From contig OW818698.1 of assembly GCA_942493375.1 (NCBI GenBank), positions 4,526,001 to 4,590,000 of the forward strand: a stretch of DNA of 64,000 nt, read 5' to 3'. The stretch's first letter is position 1. Every line of letters starts with the position of its first letter. The notes beneath the pieces were generated by a model. That model saw nothing but the letters and a program-made list of their open reading frames with translations. It ran no database searches and was not told the origin of the DNA. The stretch is from G942493375 sp942493375. GTDB lineage: Bacteria; Armatimonadota; UBA5829. This document shows positions 1 to 9,040 of the stretch, in pieces. Made by a program: the position numbers and the translations under genes.

Positions 1-1503
1 GGTGGTTATCGTGAGTTTATCAATAAACATGATACTAAGAAGCAACTCTCTGTGAAAGTTGTATTTGGTGAGGTTGGCGATAAGTCGCTACTTCCTCCTT
101 GGCTTGATGAGGATGAATGCAAAGCAGCTTATGATCTTACACATGCTGGACTTCGTTTTCGGTTTGCATATAATCAGGATGTTCAGAATGCTGAATTATG
201 TTATGTAGATGTATATCTAGGCAATTGTGATCGACCAGTTCTAACGTATAAGAACGAAAAGGCTACACGCAAGACCCGTAATACTGAAAGACGGATAATG
301 ACAATCTCTCCAATATTTGATCGACCTGATCAGCCTGCAGTATCTGTACTTAAACTTCACCAACTTTATCGCACCCACGAATTCTGGGAAAAAGCATGTA
401 GTAGATATGTGGCTTGGGCTCATACTGAAGGAGTAGCATTGGCAGAGAAAGCCATCTCAAATGCAGAAAGAGAGATACAACGCATAACTGCAAGAAAAGG
501 CATATCTACGCAGAAGAGACAGTCATCAACGCGGCCTTACCAGGACGACAAAACTCACTTAGCTGATCTTGAGCAACTTATAGAGGAGATGAAACAGAGA
601 GTGTCAAGGTTCAAATCCATGTCTCGGGATCTAGCTCTTGAAGATTTTGAAACGATCAATGCAGATGCTGAGCTTCTACACAAGTGTTTTTTGCCAGCTG
701 GTGTAGTATCGGATGAATTGCCATTCAGTAATTATCGAACAATGAATGCGAGACGCTTAAGTCGGGTCTTGAATGTTTATGATTTAAAATGGCTTACGCT
801 TAACATATCTGCACATTTTAACAATGTGCTATCGAAATTGGTTTATCTTGGTCCACTTCGGGAACGTCCAGAAAGGTATTACATACTTACAGGAAATCAA
901 AGCAGTGTTGTGGGCAAATCTGGCAAATGGTTGCCCGATGTTCTTTCGAACAATGAGAAACTCGTTAAGCAGGTAAATAAAGTATTATGCGATATGCAAT
1001 TTGATTATGCCCTTGAAATCGCAAGCCGTCCAACAGGAAGTCGGTCGTATAGTGCATTCTCAGACGTATTTGCCTTAAGACTTCGAGACCAGAAAACCAG
1101 AGTAAATGTGGGGTTGTCGGATGTAGGCTTTGGTATCAGTCAAGTACTGCCGATTCTTGTCCAGGCTATGTTATCTCGTGATAAAGTCCTGCTTATTGAA
1201 CAACCTGAGATACACTTGCACCCGAGACAACAAGCCGAACTAGGTTCTGTATTTGCACAGTGTATTGGGAAACCATATTCAAATAAATTTATCATAGAAA
1301 CCCATAGTGAACATCTTATGTTGCGCTTACAAAAACTAATTAGGAATGGTCAGTTGTCACCAGAACAGGTTTCGGTAATCTATGTTGACCGTGGACCGAA
1401 AGGATCAACATGTAGGAATCTACGACTAGATAAAGATGGTGACTTCATTGATCCTTGGCCAGGTGGCTTTTTTGAGGACGACTTCAGAGAGGTGTTTGAT
1501 TAA
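1..1503 (+). CDS. AAA family ATPase, DUF3696 type (5' end outside window)
   Basis: The reading frame is open to base 1, so the gene starts before the window and the GTG at 52 is probably internal. The visible part has the C-terminal half of an ABC/SMC-like ATPase: a signature-like stretch LSDVGFGISQVLP, a Walker B LLIEQPEIHLHP, and the switch-histidine strand FIIETHSEHLMLRL. The end, RLDKDGDFIDPWPGGFFEDDF, fits the DUF3696 tail. A charged, coiled-coil-like segment lies near residues 130-200 counted from the GTG. No Walker A motif is present in the window; in this family it lies near the N-terminus, which supports a 5' truncation by the window edge. Such ATPases (OLD/RecF-like) often power or gate a partner effector in phage-defence systems. 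The next gene begins one base after the stop, so the two are almost surely co-translated. The family call is strong; the defence role is inference. Confidence 0.85.
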   Translation, partial: GGYREFINKHDTKKQLSVKVVFGEVGDKSLLPPWLDEDECKAAYDLTHAGLRFRFAYNQDVQNAELCYVDVYLGNCDRPVLTYKNEKATRKTRNTERRIMTISPIFDRPDQPAVSVLKLHQLYRTHEFWEKACSRYVAWAHTEGVALAEKAISNAEREIQRITARKGISTQKRQSSTRPYQDDKTHLADLEQLIEEMKQRVSRFKSMSRDLALEDFETINADAELLHKCFLPAGVVSDELPFSNYRTMNARRLSRVLNVYDLKWLTLNISAHFNNVLSKLVYLGPLRERPERYYILTGNQSSVVGKSGKWLPDVLSNNEKLVKQVNKVLCDMQFDYALEIASRPTGSRSYSAFSDVFALRLRDQKTRVNVGLSDVGFGISQVLPILVQAMLSRDKVLLIEQPEIHLHPRQQAELGSVFAQCIGKPYSNKFIIETHSEHLMLRLQKLIRNGQLSPEQVSVIYVDRGPKGSTCRNLRLDKDGDFIDPWPGGFFEDDFREVFD

Positions 1504-1504
1504 G

Positions 1505-2452
1505 ATGCTAGTGACATCAGCATTGCTTCCATGCCCATCTACAGCAGAACTAGATAATGAGAAAGCAATATCTTTAATTGAGCTTTTTAATGATATGCGT
1601 ATAAATGGCATCGTACTACTCCAAAATCAAAGTGATATTCTAGATATTCTGGCTTCTTTACCACCCAAGTACAAGACAAGATTCCAACATTGTATTGACT
1701 GGCTGAACAATAGGCATCGCTATTCAATCATACCAGTAACCGATGTTGCAACTGACAGCGAAGAAGACTGCACGTTCTGTCCCACCATAGATTGGAGAAA
1801 TATATCTGCAGGAATTTCACGGGTAGACAGTTGTAGTAGCCATTTGAAAAGTGAAGTTGTTGGACTTGGTGACTATGAAGGAATAAGTCAGTTTCGCGAC
1901 AACCTCCGATTTCATAGTTTCCATGATTTAGAAGACGAGCAATGGGATCGAGACAGGCTAGCAACAGAGGTATTCAAGCCCATTTTTCGGTATACCAAAT
2001 CGGTTCGGATATATGACAGGATGCTTGGTCGTACAATAGCACAGAATAGTGGCTGCATAATCAGCCCAAATTACAGCCGTTCACTAAAATGGATATATGA
2101 TCTATTCATACAGAATTCACTGTCTGATAGAGATAGACGATTCGAAATAATAACTGGTACAGGGACTGCACGATCTGTAGATCCCTCCAGGATAATAAGT
2201 GTCCTGAGAACATTTGCTCGGGAAGCAAGTCATAATCAATCTGTGGATATAGATATCAAAGTATACAAGGAGCGTAATGGCAGTGAATTGCATCATGATA
2301 GATATCTAGCTACAGATCAAGTCGCACTTTGGGTGGGGCAGGGATTTGATCTAGTAAAGGATAATAATCGTGTTCGTGGAACATCGATTAGTGTTAAGGA
2401 TCCACATATTGGTGTCATTACTAATTATGGTGCTAGATTATCTCAAGTATAA
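1505..2452 (+). CDS. Putative effector with PLD/MIT-C-like C-terminus
   Basis: This 315-residue protein starts at ATG 1505, one base after the ATPase stop; a frame open from 1436 would overlap the ATPase and is less likely. I do not recognise the N-terminal two thirds. The C-terminus has HHDRYLATDQVALWVGQGFDL, which resembles the single H-D-R/WxxxxGxGxD block of the PLD-like domain found at the end of MIT-domain proteins and in some bacterial effectors. A second HxK motif is not evident, so phospholipase D or nuclease activity cannot be claimed. Four cysteines occur in the first 150 residues (CPS, HCID, DCTFC). No signal peptide or membrane segment is visible, so it should be cytoplasmic. The tight coupling to a DUF3696 ATPase suggests a two-gene system. 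Confidence 0.7.
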   Translation: MLVTSALLPCPSTAELDNEKAISLIELFNDMRINGIVLLQNQSDILDILASLPPKYKTRFQHCIDWLNNRHRYSIIPVTDVATDSEEDCTFCPTIDWRNISAGISRVDSCSSHLKSEVVGLGDYEGISQFRDNLRFHSFHDLEDEQWDRDRLATEVFKPIFRYTKSVRIYDRMLGRTIAQNSGCIISPNYSRSLKWIYDLFIQNSLSDRDRRFEIITGTGTARSVDPSRIISVLRTFAREASHNQSVDIDIKVYKERNGSELHHDRYLATDQVALWVGQGFDLVKDNNRVRGTSISVKDPHIGVITNYGARLSQV

Positions 2453-2528
2453 TTCACTTACATCCAAATAGATCACAAGTCAATCTTCAACACAGTCTCA
2501 GTAGATATACTATTAATTCAAGGTACAG

Positions 2529-2557
2529 TTGTGAAAGATTATCTATCAGGATATATG
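2529..2557 (+). promoter_or_regulatory. Candidate sigma-70 promoter upstream of the 2662 gene
   Basis: TTGTGA at 2529-2534 and TATATG at 2552-2557 are separated by 17 bases. It lies in the 209-base gap between the effector-like gene and the exported glycosidase gene and would give a leader of about 100 bases. Both hexamers are imperfect, so this is only a candidate. Nothing else was recognised in the gap. Confidence 0.3.
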
Positions 2558-2661
2558 GCATTGAGTAACGTGCATTATAGGAATATTAATAGATAATTCA
2601 CAGTGTTTGTAAGGTATATTCCTATTCTGTATTTGTATGTATGAATAAAGAGGAATAACCA

Positions 2662-5457
2662 TTGACCAAACAAATCTCAATCTTTTGCCTTGCCATTACA
2701 TTTCTCTGCGCCACATTTGCCCAGGCTGATATCAGTTCAAACGTGGGTGGGTATGTCATCAAGACTGGTGCAGTCAATCTGATTCTGGATAAATCTGCCA
2801 GTATCAAGCTCTCATTAGGTGCATATGAATCAGAATCCATCCCAGCCATAACTCTATACAACGGCAAGTTAAATGATCAAGCAATTACTCTCGGTTCTCC
2901 CGTATCATTAACCCTCAAGAATGGCAGTTTGCAGTATAAATATGTAGCAAATAATGGATCTTTGAATGTCACACTGGAGTTCATGACTTCGGGGGACTAT
3001 GTGACTTGCAGAATGGCTGTCTCAAATGAGAGTGGTGAGCAGCTCTGGGTGAAGCCTGCTTTTAATCTGCCCTTATTCTTCAAAGGTAATTCTCTAAACT
3101 ACTGGGACGGAACGACGTTGGCTGAGGGGTTTTCGGGGACGGCTGTAAATAACAGGCTGTTCGGGCAGTTTCCTGCGGTGGCGGTTTATGATGGAGAAGC
3201 TGGGTTGTCTGTCGGTATTCCGGCTACTCAGGTTTCCTCTTATATCGAGGCTTCTCTGAACTATACCGGCACCAAGGCTCTTTCTTACGCGGTTAAGATG
3301 GTGGTTGACTCAGGAAAGACTGAGAGTTGTGAGTTTATTATCTTTGGTTTCAAGCCTGAGTATGGGTATAGCAATGCTGTTGATCTGTATTATAATAAAT
3401 ATCCATCTTGTTTTAAACCGGCTGATGGAATTGATTTGAACGCACTCACGACCGGCGAGGCTCAGTGGGCTCAGTCGTTTGAAGTTGCTCATACTGGTGA
3501 GAGCTATGAACAGTTCCGGCGGTCTTATTCGGGGATTATATGGTGGTATGCTCCATTTAGAAAAGCTGGAGACTGGTGGGGGTCTGAGGAGGAGTGGAAG
3601 ATTCCTCTGAAGCATGAAGATAAGATGGAAGCAAGGTTCAAGGTTCCACTGACGGAGTTCCAGGCTGAACGTCGAAAGGTTGTTAAGAGCGCAGCTCTAA
3701 AAGGAACATACCCCCTGGCGTATATAATCGGTTGGTGTGAAGAGGATCTGGCTAAACGCAAGTATCCCAACCAGATAATGGTCAGTTACGATGGATCGAT
3801 GCTGCTGCGTGATGCCTGGGTCCAGGGGTTTACCAGCGACCAGTGTATGTGGTGGGGTGGAAAGTTCGCTGAGGACACCAGAGTTGATGTTGCTAAGCTG
3901 GTTAAAGACCTTGAGATAACTGGAATTGCATTTGACTGTGCGGATGGTGGAGCACGGGCGCGGGAGTCCAACGACATTACTGGCTTTCCCGGCAGGGCTT
4001 ATGATGAGCATGGGGTCTACTGCGAGCAGGGGATTTCGATAGGCAGGATGATGGAGTATGTGCATTCGTTGAAGAAAGGCAACACCCGCATGGCAACCTG
4101 GGCAAACCTCAATGCGCCTGGCTCCTATCTTGTTGCTACACATGCAGATACTGTGCTGATAGAGCCCTCGCTTTCCGATGTTTTGCAGGACATACCTAAA
4201 TTTGAACGCATGAGATATATGCTGGGCAGTAAACCCAGGCAGTTCTATCTGTTTCTAGGTGCTGAGACAATCGGCAATACGGTCGATTGGAAGTCTATGT
4301 CTGCTGAGCAGATCAGGAGTTACTACAGAGATTTGTGGGACAGAGCGCTGCTGATTTCGTTCAAGCTGGCAATGCTTCCGGCGTCCGACATGGTCAATGG
4401 TTATTCCAAAATGATCAAAGCCATGCCTGTTCTGACAACACTGGTAACAGAAGGCTGGCAACCAGTGCCTGCGATTAAGCTGAATGCTGATCTGTGGACT
4501 TCCAGGTATGGAAAAGACCTGAAAAGCTACATATACGTTGGTAACCAGTCAGACACAAAACAAGCTCTCAATGCTTCAATCGACAACAAGTATCTGGGTA
4601 AGGGTGCATACCTGTTCAGTAAATATGATGGCGGTGAACTTAAAAACGATGTAACAAACGGGCAGACGCATCTGGACTTCACACTGGAATCCAAAGATTA
4701 TCAGGTGATAAAAGCTCAGGTGAAAGTTGCCACCGACTCAGATATCTCCGGACTGGTAAAGGAAACCTCGGATTTCAGCGGAGGGGCTACGACGGCAACT
4801 ATTACAGCCAATCACCCCGAAACCGCGTTGGTCTCAATAAGGATACCCGGTGGGGTATCTGTGGCCTCAGTTACTGTTAATACAAAACCCGTTGCTTTCC
4901 GCATTCTGAATGACCAGGTAGTTGTCCGAACAAAGCTTGGCAGGAATACACAGATCAAGGTCCAGTGGAAATCCAAAGTATTTCTTGCGGCTTCAGGCAA
5001 ATTGCTCAATTACCAGTTTGTTAAGGAAGAGAAGCCTAACTGCACTATTATCATAAATGACAACGCAGACGAATGGGATACCGCTGCAGCAAACAGGCTT
5101 TCAGAGTATTTCAGATACTACTATCAGGAAGTCAAAGGCAGGAGCGTCAATATTCCTGTTATGAAGAAGTCGTCGGCATATTCCACAAAATCGAACATGA
5201 TATTCATCGGAAAATCTGCTAAACCATCGGGCACGGGAACGATATCAATAACTGGCAACAGGATCAATATCACTGCTCCGGACAGCAGATCAAGACATGC
5301 GCTTGTCTTCCAGTTGATGCAGGTGCTGGACAAAAAGTATCCCTACAATGGGACAATCTACTACGGTCCAGATTGGGTCCATAAGGATGAACAGACCGTT
5401 AAGATGAGAGAAAAAGCAGGCATCGGCAACGGCGGAAAACTGGACTGGCCGGAATAA
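2662..5457 (+). CDS. Exported glycoside-hydrolase-like protein (TIM barrel)
   Basis: A 931-residue protein starting at TTG 2662, chosen because AAGAGGAAT lies 7-14 bases upstream and because residues 1-22 form a signal peptide ending FAQA. Residues about 25-260 look like an N-terminal beta-sandwich of the type found in alpha-galactosidase-like families. Residues 290-640 look like a TIM barrel rich in Trp and Asp, with strand ends GIAFDCADG (D425, D428) and RMATWANLNAP. These aspartates are the best guesses for catalytic residues. The last 150 residues, with TIIINDNADEWDTAAANRL, resemble the small alpha/beta domain that precedes or follows catalytic domains in GH20, GH67 and DUF4838 proteins. 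It probably acts on a polysaccharide in the periplasm or outside the cell. The exact family and substrate are unknown. Confidence 0.7.
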   Translation: MTKQISIFCLAITFLCATFAQADISSNVGGYVIKTGAVNLILDKSASIKLSLGAYESESIPAITLYNGKLNDQAITLGSPVSLTLKNGSLQYKYVANNGSLNVTLEFMTSGDYVTCRMAVSNESGEQLWVKPAFNLPLFFKGNSLNYWDGTTLAEGFSGTAVNNRLFGQFPAVAVYDGEAGLSVGIPATQVSSYIEASLNYTGTKALSYAVKMVVDSGKTESCEFIIFGFKPEYGYSNAVDLYYNKYPSCFKPADGIDLNALTTGEAQWAQSFEVAHTGESYEQFRRSYSGIIWWYAPFRKAGDWWGSEEEWKIPLKHEDKMEARFKVPLTEFQAERRKVVKSAALKGTYPLAYIIGWCEEDLAKRKYPNQIMVSYDGSMLLRDAWVQGFTSDQCMWWGGKFAEDTRVDVAKLVKDLEITGIAFDCADGGARARESNDITGFPGRAYDEHGVYCEQGISIGRMMEYVHSLKKGNTRMATWANLNAPGSYLVATHADTVLIEPSLSDVLQDIPKFERMRYMLGSKPRQFYLFLGAETIGNTVDWKSMSAEQIRSYYRDLWDRALLISFKLAMLPASDMVNGYSKMIKAMPVLTTLVTEGWQPVPAIKLNADLWTSRYGKDLKSYIYVGNQSDTKQALNASIDNKYLGKGAYLFSKYDGGELKNDVTNGQTHLDFTLESKDYQVIKAQVKVATDSDISGLVKETSDFSGGATTATITANHPETALVSIRIPGGVSVASVTVNTKPVAFRILNDQVVVRTKLGRNTQIKVQWKSKVFLAASGKLLNYQFVKEEKPNCTIIINDNADEWDTAAANRLSEYFRYYYQEVKGRSVNIPVMKKSSAYSTKSNMIFIGKSAKPSGTGTISITGNRINITAPDSRSRHALVFQLMQVLDKKYPYNGTIYYGPDWVHKDEQTVKMREKAGIGNGGKLDWPE

Positions 5458-5465
5458 TTAAGTAG

Positions 5466-5545
5466 GGGTGACCCTCTGCGGTCGCCCGAAAAACGGAGCA
5501 GTATACTAGTCTGGGAGGCCGCGGAGGGCCTCCCAGACGATGCTG
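5466..5545. terminator. Bidirectional terminator region, two hairpins
   Basis: Between two convergent genes. The first hairpin pairs 5466-5473 with 5480-5487 (one G-T pair). The second is a perfect 12-bp stem, 5509-5520 with 5527-5538, six-base loop, followed by TGCTGTTTTATT. The T-rich tail suits termination of the plus-strand glycosidase gene. Confidence 0.7.
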
Positions 5546-5557
5546 TTTTATTAACTT

Positions 5558-6049
5558 TCATCGCGACGATACAGGCCCGGTGTTCTGATTGCGCTTTGAA
5601 AGATTGACATGATTAATGAACCGGTCCCCTTTGTATGTCAGAACTATATGCTGGCCTTCAGTTAGTTCAATATAGGAAGATGAAGGGACATTCAATTCCA
5701 GCTTGCGGCCATTCAAATCGAAGATGATCCGGTATTCCCCATCCAGGCACTCCGGACGCCATTGGTCATACTTTATAAGGTCCAGGAATTTATACCACAA
5801 CGGGCTAAAGATAGATTCTGAGCCCAGAGTTATATCTTCATCAAATACAACAGGATCTATATAATCCATTGTGTCGGAGTTCTGCTTCTTCAGGAATACA
5901 GTAGCTTGAACTGTGGTTTTTTTGGAAAGCAAACGCCGGAAAACATAGAAGTATAATGCACAACCAATGGCGGCTATCGATCCAATAGCCACAATTACAC
6001 CAATAATTATTATTACAATTGACCCGCCATAAGCATACGCTTCTCCCAT
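5558..6049 (-). CDS. DUF2500-like membrane-anchored protein
   Basis: The start at ATG 6049 (163 residues) is chosen because AGAGGA sits 7 bases upstream; the frame stays open to 6172 but has no better start. Residues about 8-38 are one strongly hydrophobic membrane segment (IVIIIIGVIVAIGSIAAIG). The rest is a soluble domain with alternating strands: TTVQATVFLKKQ near the membrane, then YRIIFDLNGRKLELNVPSSSY and LTEGQHIVLTYKGDRFINH at the end. This pattern, including the final GxxxxLTYKGxRF, matches the DUF2500 family, whose function is not known. It is divergent from the beta-propeller gene and convergent with the glycosidase gene. No close partner is evident. Confidence 0.65.
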   Translation of the reverse strand: MGEAYAYGGSIVIIIIGVIVAIGSIAAIGCALYFYVFRRLLSKKTTVQATVFLKKQNSDTMDYIDPVVFDEDITLGSESIFSPLWYKFLDLIKYDQWRPECLDGEYRIIFDLNGRKLELNVPSSSYIELTEGQHIVLTYKGDRFINHVNLSKRNQNTGPVSSR

Positions 6050-6180
6050 TTCATTCCTCTTTCGATAGTGACCTAGTGCATTCAAGCTTTGTATTGATTT
6101 ATAAATACTGAACTCTAGTATACTATACACCATATTGAAAATAGGATGAATACTTTGGAAGTAGTCATACATATTTCTGT

Positions 6181-6209
6181 TTGACTGTTGTTATCATATT
6201 GGGTACAAT
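6181..6209 (+). promoter_or_regulatory. Near-consensus sigma-70 promoter, likely leaderless transcript
   Basis: TTGACT at 6181-6186 and TACAAT at 6204-6209 with a 17-base spacer. Transcription should start near 6216, only a few bases before ATG 6220. The TTG that opens the longest frame (6181) is the -35 box itself, so that upstream start is unlikely. Confidence 0.65.
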
Positions 6210-6219
6210 CGTTCCCATT

Positions 6220-7263
6220 ATGATAACGATCGAGAATGATAACCAGTTTATGGATCAAGCAATCAGATTAACTTCGCTGGGCCTGGACATATTTAACCCC
6301 CTGTTTAGTCCAAATGGAAAGCATATTGCATTCTCCGCTGGGAACGATGTCTTGAGCTGTGATGTTTACACCATCAATACAGATGGCACTGGGTTGCGGC
6401 GCCTGACCAATGATTTGCAGGCAAGTTACGTTTCATGCTACAGTCCGGACGGTATTCGCATTGCTTACACACATAACCCAGTTGATGATGATGACAACTA
6501 CTTTGATATTTTTACTATGTGGATAGATGGAAGCAATATCCAGCGTCTAACTTATACAGGTGGTGTAAATCCTGTGTATAGTCCGGATGGAAATGTGATT
6601 GTGTTTGGCAAATGGGTTGATCATGATATGCAGATATTCCGAATGGATCTAGATGGCAACGCTGTCTTGCAACTCACGAGCATAGAACCGAAGAATCCAT
6701 CAAAATGCATGTGGCACAGCACTCGGTATCCCGTGTTCAGTCCTAATGGTGAATGGATATATTATTTGTCTTGTCAGCACAGCGATAAAGACTTCGACGA
6801 GATATACCGGATGCGACCGGATGGTTCCGAAGCTGCCATGCTGACACATTCTGAGGGTAGTGCAGGTCGACCAATCATTAGTCTGGATAATAGGTTTATT
6901 GCTTTCAACCTTTCCATATATGATCAGGAAAACCGGATAAAGAAATCGTGTATTCACATAGCGAATTCTGATGGTTCAGACCAGAGGCAAATAGACTGCA
7001 GTGGCTTTGGCAATATGATAACATCATTCAGCCCGGATGGAGAATGGATCGTATTTAGTTCCTCTCGGGATAGGAAGACAGATAAAATAATCCGAAATTG
7101 GGACATATACGCAATCCGCACAGACGGTTCAGAGCTACTTCACCTTACTGACAACACCGCACTGGATACCAGCCCGGTATTCAGTCCTGATGGCAACACG
7201 ATAGCTTTCACATCAGACTGTAATGGGTGCAGAGACTTATATTTAATGCCATTTAATTCATAG
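6220..7263 (+). CDS. TolB/PD40-type beta-propeller protein
   Basis: With the start at ATG 6220 this is a 347-residue protein made almost only of PD40 (WD40-like TolB) repeats. Seven SPDG or SPNG blades are visible, for example FSPNGKHIAFSAG, YSPDGIRIAYTHN, YSPDGNVIVFGKW, FSPNGEWIYYLSC, SPDGEWIVFSSS and FSPDGNTIAFTSD, each followed by a DGxxxxxLT turn, enough for one closed propeller. No signal peptide is seen with this start, so it may be cytoplasmic, unlike classical TolB. A start at TTG 6181 would add a short hydrophobic N-terminus but collides with the promoter; ATG 6250 is another alternative. It heads a likely operon with the two M48-like membrane proteins (15 bases to the next ATG). Probable role: protein interaction or ligand binding; no enzyme signature was seen. 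Confidence 0.75.
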   Translation: MITIENDNQFMDQAIRLTSLGLDIFNPLFSPNGKHIAFSAGNDVLSCDVYTINTDGTGLRRLTNDLQASYVSCYSPDGIRIAYTHNPVDDDDNYFDIFTMWIDGSNIQRLTYTGGVNPVYSPDGNVIVFGKWVDHDMQIFRMDLDGNAVLQLTSIEPKNPSKCMWHSTRYPVFSPNGEWIYYLSCQHSDKDFDEIYRMRPDGSEAAMLTHSEGSAGRPIISLDNRFIAFNLSIYDQENRIKKSCIHIANSDGSDQRQIDCSGFGNMITSFSPDGEWIVFSSSRDRKTDKIIRNWDIYAIRTDGSELLHLTDNTALDTSPVFSPDGNTIAFTSDCNGCRDLYLMPFNS

Positions 7264-7277
7264 ATCAGGAGACTAGA

Positions 7278-8120
7278 ATGAGCCAGGCAGACACAACCAC
7301 AAATCCGGAACCAAAAGCTCCACATAATACAGCGACCAGTATATATAAGAATATACTCTGGTACATTATCCCGGGAGTTGTGGTGCTAAGCATAATAGCC
7401 GATTGTATGATATTCCATTTTCATTACAATATCGGCTGGATCTTCTTTGTAGCACAATTGATCTGTTGCCTGGGTATAGGGATTATACAGTTAGCATACA
7501 AGGATCTGACACAAAAAAGATTGCGTTCAGGTGCTGTTGACAGGGATTGGTATGATACACGCACAAAGGAACTCAACCACACGGCACATCAGTTGACTTC
7601 TGATCTGGGGTTACACAACATACAAGTTCGTATTGGCTTGGTAGATGTAGATTTTGAAAGGCATATGATAGATTGTAATATGAACAGAACCATAGCCATC
7701 TCTGCCAGGATTCTTAAGGAGTTTGATCCTGACGAGGTAGAATTCCTGCTGACTTGCAGTATCGTAAGTTTTCGAAGAAGCCAATTTCTCGACACCACTA
7801 ATTTTCCATACATTCTTGTTCCATTCTGCATACTTACACTGCCATTTATGCTCTTGGGATACACATATCTTGCTTTTTTGTGTTGGCTTCCAAATATATG
7901 GCTTTCTATGGTTCCAATGGCAAAACACAAATCCTGGATTATGAAAATATCTGACTACAAGATAGTTCTAGCACATACAAAGAATTACCCGGCGGCTAAA
8001 TCTGCATTATCCCGGTTGTGTGCTGGCAATACAGACGAAGAGTCAAAGCAATACTTTGCCTCTGATGAAATCAAGAATGATTTATATATCGCAGCCAAAG
8101 AGTTAGGACTGGTTGAATAG
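7278..8120 (+). CDS. M48/HtpX-like membrane protein lacking the HEXXH site (paralogue 1)
   Basis: 280 residues; AGGAG lies 7-11 bases before the ATG. Layout: two membrane segments (about 30-75), a soluble linker GAVDRDWYDTRTKELN, a small domain with NRTIAISARILKEFDPDEVEFLL, two more membrane segments (about 170-215) and a C-terminal helical tail ending AAKELGLVE. The order and the block 'N-x-I-x-[IV]-x-x-x-[ILV]-x-x-x-x-x-x-[DE]-x-E-x-x-x-[IL]' match M48/HtpX peptidases, but where they carry HEXXH this protein reads CSIVS. It should not be a zinc protease. It is one of five paralogues in the window. It follows the propeller gene by 14 bases and precedes paralogue 2 by 23. The family likeness is by eye; function unknown. 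Confidence 0.7.
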   Translation: MSQADTTTNPEPKAPHNTATSIYKNILWYIIPGVVVLSIIADCMIFHFHYNIGWIFFVAQLICCLGIGIIQLAYKDLTQKRLRSGAVDRDWYDTRTKELNHTAHQLTSDLGLHNIQVRIGLVDVDFERHMIDCNMNRTIAISARILKEFDPDEVEFLLTCSIVSFRRSQFLDTTNFPYILVPFCILTLPFMLLGYTYLAFLCWLPNIWLSMVPMAKHKSWIMKISDYKIVLAHTKNYPAAKSALSRLCAGNTDEESKQYFASDEIKNDLYIAAKELGLVE

Positions 8121-8143
8121 CAGTATACAGCCTGAGGTTTACA

Positions 8144-8932
8144 ATGAGTCAAACAAACATACAGATAAGCAATAAACCAAAAGCTCCACATAATGCAGCA
8201 ACCCTCAAATTCAACAGGATCCAGACGGGTATATTCTGTGGATTCCTTATTGCTTTTGTCTTGCTTATACTGACTGGTATCATTTTACGTGTTAGTGAGA
8301 GTGGACGTTATGTTTCACTGTTTCTGCTGTTTGTCCTCAGCATATATTTGATTGTGTGGATAAACAAAAAGCAGCAACAGGTAAGACTGCAGTCCGGAGC
8401 AGTCGATATAGAGTGGTATGATACCAACACTGCAAAATTGAATGAAACAGCATCCCGGTTAGCATCCAATCTGGGACTTCCAGGTATTCAAGTAGAAATA
8501 GGCCTGAAAGACTCTGATTTCGAAGTATTGGGAATCAATTGTGTGATTAATAACAAGATAAGTGTAAATGCAAGGTTGGTGAATGAGTTTACAGACAATG
8601 AGATCGAATTCCTGCTGGCTTGCAGCATGTTCAACTATAATAGACATAAATTCAATGATCCAATACTGCTCCCTTTTATCTATATGTTATGTATCATCGT
8701 TGCAATCCCATTTTACTTGTTATTTGAACTGAAACATCAAGCGCTTTACTGTTTCAGTAGTGCTAATATCTTATTCGTGTTTACAGGCCTGCGTTCTATC
8801 CGCCCCTGTTGGCAGACTTCTGCAGCTAAATATAGAAAAATCCTTGCTTATACAAAAAATGACGAAGCCGCTAAATCTGCATTCTACAAGATCTCCGGCT
8901 TCAGGTTAGATATCAGGAATATGACTGAGTAG
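8144..8932 (+). CDS. M48/HtpX-like membrane protein lacking the HEXXH site (paralogue 2)
   Basis: 262 residues, start ATG 8144 preceded by TGAGG. It shares with paralogue 1 the N-terminal KPKAPHN block, SGAVDxxWYDTxTxxLNxTA, LASNLGLPGIQVEIGL, and KISVNARLVNEFTDNEIEFLLACS. At the position of the protease HEXXH it reads CSMFN. Two membrane pairs are visible (about 25-70 and 170-215). The tail is shorter and ends after AAKSAFYKISGF, so it lacks the AAxELGL terminus seen in the other four. It is the last gene of a run that starts at 6220; a 108-base gap to the GH42 gene follows with no recognised signal. Probably a recent tandem duplicate that has diverged. Confidence 0.7.
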   Translation: MSQTNIQISNKPKAPHNAATLKFNRIQTGIFCGFLIAFVLLILTGIILRVSESGRYVSLFLLFVLSIYLIVWINKKQQQVRLQSGAVDIEWYDTNTAKLNETASRLASNLGLPGIQVEIGLKDSDFEVLGINCVINNKISVNARLVNEFTDNEIEFLLACSMFNYNRHKFNDPILLPFIYMLCIIVAIPFYLLFELKHQALYCFSSANILFVFTGLRSIRPCWQTSAAKYRKILAYTKNDEAAKSAFYKISGFRLDIRNMTE

Positions 8933-9040
8933 ATCGGTTCTAAGCTTATCCATGTAAGTTCGCACATTGCAACCAACGCCTCTCTTCTGCTTAAATAAGA
9001 ACGACCTCCGTTCAACTTTGGATAAAGCAAGGAATTAACT

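Noticed and set aside
1505..2452. Active phospholipase D or nuclease call
   Set aside because: Only one H-D-R block is visible, without the HxK and second motif; the fold is possible but activity cannot be claimed.
3697..4143. 148-codon frame on the minus strand inside the 2662 gene
   Set aside because: It lies wholly within a well-supported gene and its sequence has no domain or ribosome site.
6181..6219. TTG start for the propeller gene with a short hydrophobic N-terminus
   Set aside because: The TTG is the -35 box of a near-consensus promoter, and the added stretch is too short and unlike a signal peptide.
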